The position numbers and the translations under genes were made by a program. Under the pieces are notes generated by a model that saw nothing but the letters and a program-made list of their open reading frames with translations, was not told the origin of the DNA and searched no databases. DNA of 64,000 bases from Mesocentrotus franciscanus (lineage: Eukaryota > Echinodermata > Echinoidea > Camarodonta > Strongylocentrotidae), in NCBI GenBank assembly GCA_037976565.1, contig CP137680.1, positions 13,379,804 to 13,443,803 on the forward strand, given 5' to 3'. Below, one piece after another: positions 10,768 through 61,035 of the stretch (position 1 is its first letter; every line of letters starts with the position of its first letter).

Positions 10768-11665
10768 CGAAATTGAGGTTTTTTCAAGGACATGAAGTCG
10801 TGGTGTTCTGATGAGAAGTTGCACACCTTGAGTGCACCTTCCATCCACTTCTAAAGAATCTACTGTAAGGAAATGTCATCATAACTTGCAAATCTGAGAG
10901 ATGAGAGAGCTTTCTTAGTCCCTCTCTCTCTCGGCAGGTACTTGGTAGGATATGAATTCTGCTGCTGCTGGAACCAAAATTTGTACACACAATAAATGGT
11001 AATCTCCCTGGTAATTTCACCAAGTCCGGGGTAAGCGAACTACGACGCAAAGCACATGGAAACAGACAAGAGTATGTCTTTGAAGACATATTTCTAGATG
11101 GCCTAAGTTTGAGTACTGGTACCCATGCATTGAATCAGAGACCAGCTGTCATTTCACGACTTGTCGGTTCATGACTCGTTGGTTCAAGGACAATATTCAA
11201 GAAGCATAATTCTATGGCTGGAACTCTTCAGATTTTACACCATATCATGAGTAATTTTTTTTTATCTGAAAAGTAGTAAGGTGAATTTGTAAAGAGCTCA
11301 TCGGATGTGATAATGGTATTGAAGCTCCATTTCTTTGCTTGTGCTCTTGGGTAAAGGGATCGATCTTAAACTATGAAGCCCTTTGAAGAGGACTTAAAGT
11401 TATTAGTACAGTAGTTGCTTACTAGTAATACATGCAGTATGTATATATCCTAACATTAGGGCGATGTAAAACATAAGAATTTCTGTAAATCAAATAAGAT
11501 CTTGTATACTAATGAGTGTGTATTAATATCTATTTATTTGATTTGATACATGGAATGGTAGACATTACTGTATTCCTGTAAAGGTGAAAATTGGCTTACT
11601 TCGGTTGTCATGAAAATACACTTACAGCAATCAAGTCTCTGTGGACAAGACAGTAGAAATGTGCC

Positions 11666-11893
11666 ATTATCGTCTACAAGTTGTAGGTTTTACTTTCATG
11701 TTAGGTTTGTGCTGCCCATAACATTAGGAATGATTCCAATATTTTGCCATTTTATGCAATAATTAATGAATTTTATTCAATTATCGCCTGGAACTTGTAG
11801 GTTTTACTTTCATTTAAGGATTTGTGCTGCCCATAACATTGGGAATGATTCCAATATATTGCCATTTTATGCAATAATTAATGAATTTTATTT
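11666..11893. repeat. Tandem duplication, period 114 bp
   Basis: Two copies starting ATTATCG at 11666 and 11780, each with TTGTAGGTTTTACTTTCAT, GTGCTGCCCATAACATT and GCAATAATTAATGAATTTTA. Downstream of the WDR55 stop. Confidence 0.92.
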
Positions 11894-12144
11894 GTTGGCA
11901 TTTCATAATTTTTACTGTTTTTTAAGTGTTTTTTGTTTACTTGCTCATGGATAAAAGAAGATGAAGCATTCTTCTATGTTAAACCATTCGTTGACCGAAT
12001 GAAAATTGAAATAACAAATGGTACAGCTCTTAGGCAAGAAGAGTACTAAATAACATGTACATGTTATCATAGTCATCATTATCATCATTTATTAAAGTCG
12101 GCATTTTCCCTCTTATGAGGGGTTATTGACATTCGCGTCATGAT

Positions 12145-12332
12145 GGGACTCCCTCTGTCCACTTCTGGTCTCAAGCATCCTCCTCATAAACTAACCTTTA
12201 ATACTGCTTTCTTTCTTCACCATACCCAGGTATATCTTCCAAGGGGACTCCCTCCCTCCCTCCAACTTCTTGTCTCAAGCATCCTCATTTAGACCAACCT
12301 TACTGTTTTCTTTCTTCATCATATATCTTCCC
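12145..12332. repeat. Imperfect tandem duplication, ~98 bp
   Basis: GGGACTCCCTC, GTCTCAAGCATCCTC, CTTTCTTCA and TATATCTTCC occur twice in the same order. Confidence 0.8.
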
Positions 12333-15300
12333 GTTAAATCATCACTCTCTTTCTTTCCCTCTTATGCCACGCCCTTTCACAGGTACCACGCCCTTTTCAC
12401 AGGTTCCATCATCTCCTTCCCTTCTCAACACATGACCTATGTAGTACGAGAATTCCAACAAAGCTGTAGAAATCCAGGATAAGCTAAATAAACCTTCATG
12501 ACATGAAACTTTGGTGTAACACAAGAACTTATTGTTGTATCAGTTGCAATATACTTATTTCGTGGCACGAAACATAGATCTAACCACTCGCAAAATTTTG
12601 CAAGCATTCCATGCAGAGAAGTTTCTGGTTTTGTATCAGCACGTCCTATTGGCACAGAAAGCTATTTACTAGATACAAAAGGAGACAACTAATGAATTTT
12701 GTGATTTTTGTGAAATTCCATCACTTTTAATAAGAAAAACAGAAATGAATTGCTGTGTTGTTCACAAGTACATTTTTAGAATAAATGCTCTACGCTACAT
12801 CAGGGTACATGATTACAAACGGTGAATTGTAGATTATGCTTGATTTAAAAAATTCTACCTGGTGAAAAACTACAAAAGACTTTAATACTAAGCTTATCCT
12901 AAAATGAAGGCCATTTGAAGCTTTAATACAGTGTGATTATTTACTTCTGAAACTTGTCTTCTTCAAATGTTAGGCTGGCAATGAAAGATAAATTTGTTTA
13001 CTTTTCAAACCATGTTCCACGTTTCATTTTTTGTTGTTTGGAAATTGCATAAATGTGCCTATATCCAGTTACTTGAGAAGAAAAAAAAAGTAAGATATTA
13101 TTTTGTAGCTGTGAGGGATAGTGAACAGTGAATAAAATAAAATTTATTGTGAATATATTATTTGGCAGTAAGCTGAATAAATTGACGTACATATATGTCT
13201 TTATGTATGATTTTATTACCAACATGCAGTGCAAATTAAAACTGTTTTTGATGTGCTTACATTTTTTGATGCAATTTTAATAATTCATCTCTCTTCTTAA
13301 AACTTAAGTCAGCATTTTTAAAATATTATCATTGCTGGTCTGCACCATAAACATATTCGTTATATGTGAAATGCTGAAAGCAAAAAGGAAATTGGACATG
13401 ACATCAAGAAGGATTTGAAAAACAATTAACTTCAATTGATCTATATTGTCCTTGAAACTCTATAAGATTATTTTGAATGGGAATCGTTGACAAGATGACA
13501 GGTTTTGATTAAATTTTCTTGCAAGTGTTCAGTTTTTTTCCAAAAATTGACAGAAATAATTGTCATTGTAATTCTTTGAAGGCATGAACAAAGCCATACT
13601 GGGTTGTTAAATTGGTATTAAAAGCCAATTTCATCATAATCTGATCATCTTAACAACCAAAAAACAAAAAAACGCAGCAATCTTCATTCATCTCTTTAAA
13701 ACAGCCTCACAAAGTAAAATTTAGCTACTGTTTATACACATTCAAAGATTAACTCACATAAATACTATTTCATTTACATATTCGATACACACAGAGTAAT
13801 ACATTTAAACAGATCGAGCAAGACATTGGAACAGGCTACAAACTACTGCCATACACTATGTACTAATTGCAATGATATTGAGCCATGTGCAATTGTGAGT
13901 TCAACAGCCGAACAAGCTGAAACTTATTTCGTTTTATCTCGACTTAATTTAGTGAGAAAAAAGAAGAAATTCACGAATTAGCATGAATATGTTTGTAACA
14001 GGAATGTAGAGGCGTATGGTATTACAGACTCGACCTTTACTGGACTTGGTGCAAGTGGATGTTTGTTTAAGTCATCGACTGACATTTAAAGCCGTACTGT
14101 ACTGGAAGCACTACCGCAAAATCACCTATAGCTCCATCTCGGGCCAGCTGTATGGCACCGGAACGAACTTGCTGCTTCTCCAGCTGCGCCGTTGGTTCTC
14201 GCATCAATCCTTTGTTTGCGAAGTGGAAATTAGGTATTGGGATACACACTGTTGGTAAGTTGACCGTGAGAGGGCGCCATGCAATCAACAGTGCGCTAGT
14301 ACGGCATCAATTTCATCAGTTCAGTATCGCTTTAAACTTTAAAGAATCATCCTTACGAGAGAAAAACTGCCATCCTGTGTAGTGAATGTCTCACGAATAT
14401 ACATGGATCAATTTCAGCATAACTTTGTTAAAAAAAGAAGATTTATTAACCATGATGAGTTTTTAGTGGAAACATGCATTTTAAAAATCATTACTGCATT
14501 TCTCTATTTAGGCAAGAGAGAGTCCATTATGTCCATAAAAGCCTTTGTAACTCGAGTACATTTATTCTCAACATTGCTCCATCTTGACGTAGAAACAAGC
14601 CTCTACACAAGGGCAACACCATATACAACAAAAACAACCAATAAATATGTACATATATATATAGTAATACAATTGCAACAACATACAAACCATGGTGTAT
14701 AAAAGACAGTGCCGAAAAAATTCCAACTCATTTCTTTTGAAAATTCTATAATAAATAAAATGTTAATTTGATTTAAACTACAATAAACGATACACATTTC
14801 TATTATACGTATGTGCCACAAGAAAGCCACTATTCCTTGTCTTCCTACTAGTTTAAAATCTGTTTTGGGCAGCACACATGTAAGTATTAGGTCTACATAT
14901 TTGGTATCTCGCGTATCATCACTAACAACTTTAAAATATTTCCTAACAGGCATTTGAAGGCCAACCAGCGTGATTATCTTATATCAACATGAATAAAAGG
15001 CATCACTTTTCTTAAATGGACTTAGAGAAGAAGTCCTAAAAAATACCCCTTTTCCCTACTATTTGCTGCCTATATCAAGTGGCTGCAAACAAAAATAGAT
15101 GTTACACTCATTTGATATGTAATATTACTTGTATTAGATACTTAACATGCTGGTATTATTAAAGGAATTGATTATACACATGATATGCATCCCCAACAAT
15201 ACTCTGACAACTTTAAAGGACTGGCATACTTGTATGTTTACGAGCTAGAATACACTTCAGAACTTTTTAAAGAAGAACAAGGAGTAAATGGAAGGCATAT

Positions 15301-16340
15301 AGGTTTACATGGCCACAAAGTACTTCATCAAATAGGTTTGGACCACAACAGGATTGTTACATACTCTATCAAATACAAAGTATCTATTTGGGTGTCTACA
15401 TACATACCCTGTGCAATACCTGAATATAACTGCATGCATATCAATTCCTTTGCATAAAATCACCTTCTTTCTGTTAATAAAAAGGGGGTCTATACAGCAT
15501 CAATAGTCGCAGCCTAAATGGCACTCGTGTTCTGCATTGTCCTCTTTAAAATTTTGGATTCTCTCAACAAACCGGTTGAATCAATTTCATTCTTTTGGCA
15601 CGTGAATTTCCAATGAAATACATTCTAGCAAACAGTCAATTTTGCATTGAATCAGTATAGACAATACTTGGGATGGCATACAAACAAGCAGTAAACACCT
15701 CTCATAACACATCATCTTTCCCCTATGAACTGCCGATACCATGAAAGATATCAACCACAGTTGGAATATTCAAGATGGTACGCTAGTACCTTTATCAATC
15801 ATAAGATTTATGGCGATGGATGGCGAGACTGCTTTATCATTAGCTGCCTCCTGATTTCAGCTATACAAAGGGTGGTGTCGTGACCATTCCATGAAGATAC
15901 TCAAAGAATATATTGCAACAGGTATATTTAGGACATTGGTTGTTTCACAAGACCTCAATTCCTCTCTTATGACGGTTACAAAAAAAGTATGCCTTTACCA
16001 GCATTTAAGAGCACCATAAAAACATGTTTTAAAAGTGAAACCTCCACCTCCTGTACATCATGGAAATTCCACTATGTACAGATTATGGGACTGCTTTTAA
16101 TAAAATAGTTCCTAACTACACAACACGCAGTTCTTAAGTCCTCTCTAAATCAGCATTTATACGCATACCATCTGTAGATTTAGCAGGGAAATACCCACTT
16201 CTTCTAAGTACTTATTGCGCTAAGAAGAAGATTTGCTGGAAAAAGTACATGTCTTGAACCGTCCTATGTTATTCATTTCAAATGGCATACATTGTGTCCA
16301 CATCGTAAGGAGACAGTTAAAAATGATCATCATTACGCAT

Positions 16341-16435
16341 TCCTTGTGCAGCCTTCAAGTTGATAGGTCTTAAGGACATCCTCACACGCCTTCCATGACT
16401 AGACTGCTGGATGGGAGGCTTGCTGCACTGGAGGT
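16341..16435 (-). pseudogene. Partial tandem copy of the CYFIP last exon and its 3' flank
   Basis: This stretch repeats 16497-16605: the bases just past the stop codon, the final codons around PPIHQS-V-MEG, and part of the preceding coding region, with internal deletions. In the minus strand it no longer reads through. It lies within the probable CYFIP 3' UTR. Confidence 0.75.
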
Positions 16436-16538
16436 TTCAATGTCAATGTGCCAATGTATTTTCAGCTTGTCCGTTCAACAAAAACCTCAATTCAATTCCT
16501 TGAGCAGCCTTCAGGTTGATAGGTCTTAGAGGATATCC

Positions 16539-53744
<37,206 letters not shown>

Positions 53745-54069
53745 CTACAGAACATGTTGCAGAATATAGAATTTGTCAAACAGTAATTACACGTAAAAGC
53801 ATAGATAAAAGGATTGATGTAATACTTTGTCTAATATATATATGCAAAGATTACATTGCACATTTTCATGTCATGTGAACTTCCATGTCACCCATTCATA
53901 AATCATTTCTACTTGTGCATGTAATAAAAAACAGTCTCTACACTATAACTGCTTCGAATCTGCTGAAAACAGAAAACACCAAAGGAGTAGAGCTCCATAC
54001 ATGTAAATGTAAAGGTATAGAATAGCAATGGGGGAGATACATGTACAATACACTTGAGAAGTTGATGTA

Positions 54070-54840
54070 CCCTCCTGCAGGCCACATCAGCACAAACACC
54101 ACTCATCATAGCCTGGAACAAACTCCTCACCAACTACAACCTTCCAGACCTCACTGCTCTAGTAAACCAGCCTATCCCATACACCAAATGGAAGCCCCTA
54201 GTAAATACGTCGGTAGAAAAGGAGACACTCACAGAAGTACATACATGTACATGTACATGTATTGCCATCAATACCAGACCCTCCCTATCACTCTGGAAAC
54301 TCCTTGACTATCTCCCATCTGCTGACTCCCTCTTCCCCTCTGGTCTAGCACCCCACCTTCGACAAGCAAAGCTGGTCGGATCTCAACTCGTCACCCAGAC
54401 CTACCCAGTCCAGAAATACGGTACACAAAATAGGGAAAACCAAGTCCCCAATATGCCCCCTGTGTGGAGAGAGTGAGGAAGATGTTATCTACTTCATCAG
54501 TATATATGCATGGTCTTCAGACAATAAAGACTCAACTTCATGAGAAAACTCAAACACCTAAGGACAGAGTTAAACTTCTCCTCCACCCCTAACCACCAAA
54601 ACCCTCTCAAATTCAAAGCTCTTGTCCTTTTTGCTCAACCTGAGCTCTCCTCTCCTGTCATCTCTACCCTTGCAACTATTGCCTTACAATACATCCACCG
54701 AATTCATTCTACCCGTGCATCCTACTGTACTACCTTTCTGACTCTACCGGCATACCTTTACCTATCACTCTCACTACCGATTTCAGGGACCCGACCAGAC
54801 CCTAACAGCGGTATACCGCCAGTCTCCAAAGCCAACAGAG
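54070..54840 (+). mobile_element. Degenerate non-LTR retrotransposon ORF2 C-terminus
   Basis: Across frameshifts the plus strand reads WNKLLTNYNLPDLTALVNQP, WKLLDYLPSADSLFPSGLAP, RQAKLVGSQLVTQTYPVQKY, then ICPLCGESEEDV in a shifted frame and LNFMRKLKHLRTELNFS. The Cys-Pro-x-Cys ... E-D-V block resembles the zinc-binding tail of LINE ORF2. A (TACATG)n microsatellite interrupts it near 54240. In CYFIP intron 1. Confidence 0.6.
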
Positions 54841-54960
54841 TAAGGATAAAAAGAAGAAGTTGTCAGAATATACATTTATTAACAAAATAAAAAAATCAAC
54901 AAGGTTTTGAATGCATTATCTACACTCACTTGTATGATGGGTGGTTGGGTGTCCGGACAC

Positions 54961-55356
54961 TTAAAGGTAAAGACCAGTTTTGGAAACGCCCCTCTCTCAA
55001 AAAATGAAATGGAAGCTCTCATTACCAATCATGTGAAAGAATATGTTGTGACTAATACGTGATGATACAAATTTTGCCAGGAAACCGCCTACTAATTGAT
55101 ATATTTGTTAAATTATTATATCTATTGGGACCAAATAGATATCGCGCACATGGTCGCGTAGTCCCATATACATCTTTCTGTGTACAGCGCTTGTAACTTT
55201 ACCAAGACTGGGCCAAATTTCTTATCATTTTGATGATTCCAGAACCTTGCAGTACACACCAATACTAATATACTAGATGATCAACCTTTTCTGATCGATT
55301 TCACAACGTTTCTTTCACAATGCAATCGCATGACCAGAACTGGTCTTTATCTTTAA
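54961..55356. mobile_element. MITE family E copy, opposite orientation
   Basis: TTAAAGGTAAAGACCAGTTT through AACTGGTCTTTATCTTTAA, a near-identical reverse complement of the copy in the WDR55 intron 48 kb away. It lies in CYFIP intron 1. Confidence 0.88.
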
Positions 55357-55518
55357 TGAACATAAGGCCTTCTCTTTTGCCTTCTGATTGTACAACAAAA
55401 TAATAATAAAATATCACTAACCACAATGAATATTTGGCGCTTGTTCAGAACTGTGACCATACTTTCCACCCGTGACTCCGGCGTGGAGATACACTACTAT
55501 AACATACAAAAAAAATCA

Positions 55519-55623
55519 TGATGTGGGATGCTAAATTTTAGCGTGCTAAATCAGTAGATGGCGATATGCCAGTTGAGATCACCATGAACTGATTAGCACC
55601 CTAAATTTTAGCATCCCACATCA
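55519..55623. mobile_element. Palindromic MITE
   Basis: TGATGTGGGATGCTAAATTT is mirrored by AAATTTTAGCATCCCACATCA at the right. It is in CYFIP intron 1. Confidence 0.8.
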
Positions 55624-56179
55624 CAACGTCCCAGTGTCGCACTGCATGCATTTCCTTCATATAAAGCACATTTTACGGAAGCGTCATCAACACATGTCAG
55701 AGGTCAACATCATTGTAATGCAGATCGTAAAGTCATCCGTTAAATGTGGAAAGGAAGCAAAGCTGTATTGCTCTGGTAAGATATTTGCTAATTTTAGGTT
55801 ATTTTTACCTCCGATTTTTAATCATAGTGCATCATTAGGAGTAGGAGCGGGATAGCAAACGTTAAAGCCAGCTACTTTAAATAGGTTAGTAGTGTTTGGG
55901 AAGGGGTGATTTCGGACGCATTTTACATGTAGGGTTTGTTTACCTGCCTCTCCGTGCAGGTCTATGGGTGATATCAATATCAAAAAATATATTAAAAAGT
56001 CATTATCACCAACCCCTTAAGGTTAATCCTGGCTGTGTATTAAGATTGGCAACATTGTACTGCAGTACATTTACACAATATTTTGTAAAACCTGCTGTAT
56101 GATAGACTACTTTCAAATGATATGATAAACAATTAAATGAATCAATGTTGATTACAAATAAGTAACGAATGGAACTTAC

Positions 56180-56275
56180 AAGTGTCGTTGGTGAAAATTT
56201 CCTTGGTTTTCCAGATATTTGAGCCTACTTTTACCGATTGGACCAACCATCTTCAGCTATGTTCCGCCATTTTCT
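56180..56275 (-). other. CYFIP: Probable 5' noncoding exon of CYFIP
   Basis: On the minus strand a GTAAGT donor (56179-56174) follows sequence containing AAAATGGCGGAAC, a YY1-like element typical of housekeeping 5' UTRs. The next usable acceptor is CTGTAG at 53750-53745, just upstream of the CYFIP start codon. The 5' limit is not determined by sequence, so 56275 is approximate. Confidence 0.5.
56236..56275 (-). promoter_or_regulatory. Candidate CYFIP core promoter / YY1 site
   Basis: The minus strand carries GAAAATGGCGGAAC (56274-56261) and a CCAAT box within GGTCCAATCGG nearby. A CRE-like TGACGTCA lies further upstream at about 56445-56452. This arrangement fits a TATA-less housekeeping promoter, but no start site can be fixed from sequence. 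Confidence 0.35.
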
Positions 56276-56612
56276 AATTTTATGACGTTTCTTCAAAATG
56301 AAGGGAGACCTCAACGTCCAATTACATCGCATGTGTTTATTGTTGTGATCAGTTGTTAAGACAGGTACTAGGTCAGCGGCAGGCTATCTGCGCGCGCATG
56401 CGAGATAGACAGCCACCCGTCGGATATTGCGCAACTGGTTTAAATGACGTCACGGGTAGAGTGTCCGCAACGCACGCTTTTTGATTTTATCGATATCAGG
56501 AGGAGCACGTAGAACTTTAGCTTACATTTAGTGCATGCGCAGAATGTTCATCTGATCTCAGCCTCATTTTCGTAATTTGGCGCCTAGCCGAGCCGACATG
56601 GGCCCTTTAAGC

Positions 56613-56737
56613 CTCGGTCACAAATGCCATTACGAACTGCTACGAACGCCGTACGAACGATTTTCAGACAATGGAAAAACAGGGAGATTCGTACGAAATT
56701 ATCGTTCATACGGACCTTTGGCTTTGTGACCGTAGCA
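56613..56737. mobile_element. MITE-like inverted repeat upstream of CYFIP
   Basis: CGGTCACAAATGCC on the left and GGCTTTGTGACCG on the right are inverted, with further matching ACGAAC/GTTCGT blocks inside. Confidence 0.65.
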
Positions 56738-57531
56738 TTTGATTGGCTATCGCTGGCTCCCATAGGCTCTATGTTATAAGACATTAGTGCGAGGAGCTAG
56801 CTTGCGATTTTCCGTTTTTGCCGATACCAAAATTATGATATTCCAGTCAAATCTTCTATTTGTTACGATTTTTTCAGCGTCCTTGAAAAGTTAAGTATTT
56901 CACTTAAGTTTAAGACTTACTTAAATAAGTAAGTCTTAAGTTTGAAAAATTCTCATTTTCGTCATATTTGAGGTACAAACTGGAAATTTATTCTGAAATG
57001 TTCGTTGGTTTTTCTATTTTATGTGTGTGCAATTTCGTGTGTGCGTCACCTATGTGTGAAGTGCGTCACCTGTTTAAAGCACGTCATGTCAAAATCTCCG
57101 TGGTGTGACGTAATATTTCGTATTGACTTTGCCATTGAACTTAAGTCGCGCTTAAGTCGCACTTAAGTTAAGTAGGCCCTCTCTCACTTAAATTTGAAAC
57201 AGCTGGAGCGTATCGGCCAATCAGAGCGCGTAAACTCATTGTACATGGCTCAACAGCAATAGTTCTACGTGAGGAGGGAACTACATGTATGCAGTCGTCT
57301 CTCGAAAAGGAGGGGGGAAAAGGGCTTTAAAAGTAAGTTTACAAATTTCTTTCCATTTTACTAACAGAATCGTCCAAAGTGGTATATGATTCAAGTTATG
57401 ACTAATGTATCATAACATAACCCACGTTAGAATATGTTAAATAGTAGAGTAGATTATCTAGACCCTATTTTAATTTTTAATTTTACCGGTATAAAAGTTT
57501 AAAAAATGGATTGTTTGGTTTACACATGTAT

Positions 57532-57654
57532 GCAACGCTAGAGGTGAATACGCATTAGCAGGTGACTAGACCCTATGCTTTGCTAGAGTGATGATGGCAT
57601 GGCCACTCCAGCAAAGCATAGAGAGTCAATACTGCGTATGGACCTCTAGCGCTG
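57532..57654. mobile_element. MITE-like inverted repeat
   Basis: CGCTAGAGGTGAATACGCA is mirrored by TGCGTATGGACCTCTAGCG, and CTATGCTTTGCT by AGCAAAGCATAG. Intergenic. Confidence 0.7.
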
Positions 57655-59109
57655 TACCATGTGCTAATAGGCAGCAATTTCACACATGAATAGTCAATAG
57701 ACTTACAACACACAAATGCACACAATCATGCCGATAAAACTGTAAGCAAGTTTGACAGTGGACTTACGATTTTAATTTTTTAATTATTCTTTCTGACATC
57801 GGTGAGTTGAAAAAATTGTATTTTACTACTATTTAGGTGTCATCAATTGTCACTACAGTACCAATTTTGAGTGAAATCAGTTTAATTTTGTACAGTGGTG
57901 TTTGAAATGTTGAGATCAATAAAACGGGGTTTAATACACAGCCAGGATAGCGATGCAGCTATGTGTGGGCACGGCCAACTTCTGAGTAGTGAAGACTGAA
58001 GTGAGTTCTGTCTGTTCTGAATCTTCTGAAATTAAAGTCAGCAGGGCGGTATTCTGCATCTTCTTTTTATAATTAAAAAAAAAAAATTTATCAGTGAGTA
58101 TTGATCACTCTCATTTCTTTGTGTCAGTGAACAGTTCAACAATTTTTCACAAAATCTTTGGTCAGTGCAACCAGATGTAGTCTCAGCGGAACAACCGTCG
58201 ATATCAGAGACGGCCCGATGGCCCCGAGGCCGAGGCTGAGTTGACCGACCCCCGAGTCCAACCCCACACAAAATACAACGTCTGGGACTCCTCTCATTAT
58301 TTATAGATGAATGATGGAATGACCTTCTCTTCGACAAGTATCGAAAAGTGTTTTGAAAAAAAAGCAACAATCATAGATATCCTATGAAATATTAAGATTT
58401 AATAAACTTACAAATTATCTTCTTTCGGATGAAATATCAGATAACCATCGGTGGAATATGTATCCCCGGAAGCTATCGCCTAGCCCAACATGGCGAAAAC
58501 AACATGAGAAAACGCGTAAGCGTAACGCGCGCAATTAAAGTACGAACATAATCTTGTCGTACGTACGTACATACGTACGTACGTCGAACCTCGAACCGAA
58601 GCCCCAGCCCCAGCGGCCAGAGTATGCGCTGCAGAGGTAAGGTGTGGGTGCCCATGAATGCCCAAAGGGTGCCACCATCCATGGGTGTTCTCAGTGCGTG
58701 TATCAGCGTTGGGGGTTAGGGGGGGGCTAACGCCTTTTGCCCGAATACGTCCGAATATCTACACGTACTTATTGTCAGATTCTTCTTCTTTTTTGAGCCA
58801 GCGAATTAAGCAAAACAAAATTGTCGGATCTCTAAAGCTCTCAAAAGTTGCCTCAGTTAATTATAATTATTAAATGAATCATCCTCTTTTATTTTAACAT
58901 GTCGAGTGCCGTTAGTAACTTGCAAGAGCTACCGGTACTTACCCACCTTTGCAAGCAACCTTCATGAAAGTGAAGGCGGTCATTGTCGCTTCGCGACAGA
59001 CAGCTACTACTACTATACATGTACTACTACTACGATCTATAATTAGTTTTTATGAGCCTGAATTTATTTTCTGGTTCACCAGCTAGCTTGAATTGCTATT
59101 AGAAGTTGA

Positions 59110-59290
59110 CTTTAAATATGATCTTCTTCTTCTCCTTCTCTTCAAATCTTCTCCTCTTCTCTTCTTCTTTTTTTTTCTTCTTCTATTTCTTCTTCATCAT
59201 CTTTTTTTCTACCTCTTTTTCTTCTCCTTCTCCTTCTCCTCCTCCTACTTCTAATTCTCCTTTTTCGTCTCAGTCTTCTTTTATACTATA
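59110..59290. repeat. TTC/CTT-rich pyrimidine tract
   Basis: About 180 bases of TTCTTCTCC-type sequence on the plus strand, a simple repeat with no coding value. Confidence 0.9.
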
Positions 59291-59999
59291 AATAAGAAGA
59301 AACAGACACGCACCTAATTTAATCAAAGCAGGATGTGGTCAATTACTGGCAATGAAACTGTAGATTTCAATTTTCTTTCCACTTTTTTTGCAATGATTGC
59401 CTTAACATACCAAGACGCTTTGAACGATTAAAAGTGACTGTTCGTAGTTTTGTTTCTTTATTTGCAAAAGAGTCAATAGAGGGCTTTTTCCACTTTGAGC
59501 AGGGTGCTCTAGTCTCAAAATTCTTTCACACTACAGTTTGACCTTAAATATCAGAAGAAACTGAATCAGACCTATTATTTTTCTTCAAATTTACCTTTAA
59601 TTTAGTTTTTGGGAATAATATTAAACCATAATTTAGGGAATAGTCGCAAATCATGATCGATATTGTATAACAAAAGTTTTTTTTATATCTAAAAAATACA
59701 TGTAAACTTATGTTTTTATACAGATGCTACAATTTGCACTTTTCCGCTTTTTCTTTAGACCTATTGTCATGAACAAGAGTGGATTAAAATTACCAATTTA
59801 ATTCATTAGACAATAAATTCATTTAAAGATTGTTTAATTTCTATATTTGCTGCATAGTGCAAAATCTGCATATTATTCGAAATAATTATCTTTTTATTTC
59901 TTTTCCCCCTTATTCTTATGAATTTAGCCGTCTTCTTCTTTTCTTCCTTTTCTCTTGACAAGAATTATCATAAAGTTTTCATGTGCCTTTTACCAAACC

Positions 60000-60460
60000 A
60001 TCGCCTTAAAACTGAATATAAAGCTAACATTTTCTAATCCCTAATCTTGACCCCAAACCTATCCATAACACTGTAACTTTATAGGCCAACACCCTAAACA
60101 TTGTCATGAACCGTCAAATTAACCTAACTTTCACTTATAATAGCCTATACTCATAACCCCCGACCCTAAATCAGACGGTAAACACAACTTAACCATAAAA
60201 CCCAATTCTATTCCCTAGCCCTAAACCAAATAAAGTAATCATAGTTGTAATAACAATCCTATTCAAACTTTAAACTTATAACCTATATAATTATAAAGGT
60301 ATCCCTATACAACCTAAACCTCTAACCTTGAACTACATAATACCCATTATCATTCTTCAGTTACACATTATGATGAAGTGGAGGGATGGCATTTTATAGA
60401 AAATATTGTTAGGATAAGAGTTAGGGTTAGGTTAGGTTAGGGTTAAGGTTAGAACTAGGG
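60000..60460. repeat. Degenerate telomere-like region, CCCTAA side then TTAGGG side
   Basis: 60000-60350 is rich in CCCTAA/ACCCTAAA/CCTAACC variants. 60417-60455 then switches to TTAGGGTTAGGTTAGGTTAGGG. Intergenic. Confidence 0.65.
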
Positions 60461-60694
60461 CTACGTTCAGTTCATTCAACTCGTTTTGGATGACCAATAA
60501 CTCCTGCTAAGAAACAAGTTCAGCGTGAAGAGGCATATTTTAACCTGTCTTTCGTAACAAATACAAAATGAAATATACATATTGAAAAAAAGGAGCAAGG
60601 CAATCAATGACAGATTATATTTTTTTAAACCACACTCTAATTTTTCAAACATCATTTTTCAAAAACAATAGATAAGTTGGCACTCCAACACCGC

Positions 60695-61035
60695 GTCAAA
60701 TTAAACTCGGAAAGTGTGAAACATAAGTCGGAAATGACGCCAGCTATATAGGAGTCAAATTCATTCGAGTTAAATCAACTTATTAAGTAACTCAATTTTA
60801 CTCGGATTCGGAGTCACTTTCCGTGTCATTTGATATGTGGCGTCAAATTAAACTCGGAAGATGTCAAACATAACTCGGAAATGGTGCCAGCTATAGGAGT
60901 AAATTTCATCCGAGTCAAAGCAACTTTCCGAGTGACTCAAAGTTTACTTGGATTCGAAGTCACTTTCCGTGTCATTTTCTGTGGCGTCAAAGTTAACTCG
61001 GAAAGCCGGGGTCAAATTTGACTCGGAAATGGCGC
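60695..61035. repeat. Tandem repeat of GAGT/ACTCGGA-rich ~148 bp units
   Basis: GCGTCAAATTAAACTCGGAA occurs at about 60703 and 60840, and as GCGTCAAAGTTAACTCGGAA near 60984. CAGCTATA-GGAGT and TCACTTTCCGTGTCATTT are also repeated. Intergenic, right of CYFIP. Confidence 0.85.

Larger units (their letters stand above)
10768..16538. other. Convergent region: 3' UTRs of WDR55 and CYFIP, no further gene seen
   Basis: AT-rich. AATAAA motifs on the plus strand near 12780, 13127 and 13172 are candidate WDR55 polyadenylation signals. On the minus strand many TTTATT positions exist between 13.1 and 16.1 kb, so the CYFIP end cannot be chosen. Apart from the two tandem duplications and the last-exon copy I see no coding signal. 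Confidence 0.6.

Noticed and set aside
14603..14953. 116-codon open frame on the minus strand between the two genes
   Set aside because: Low-complexity hydrophobic composition from AT-rich sequence; it falls where the CYFIP 3' UTR is expected.
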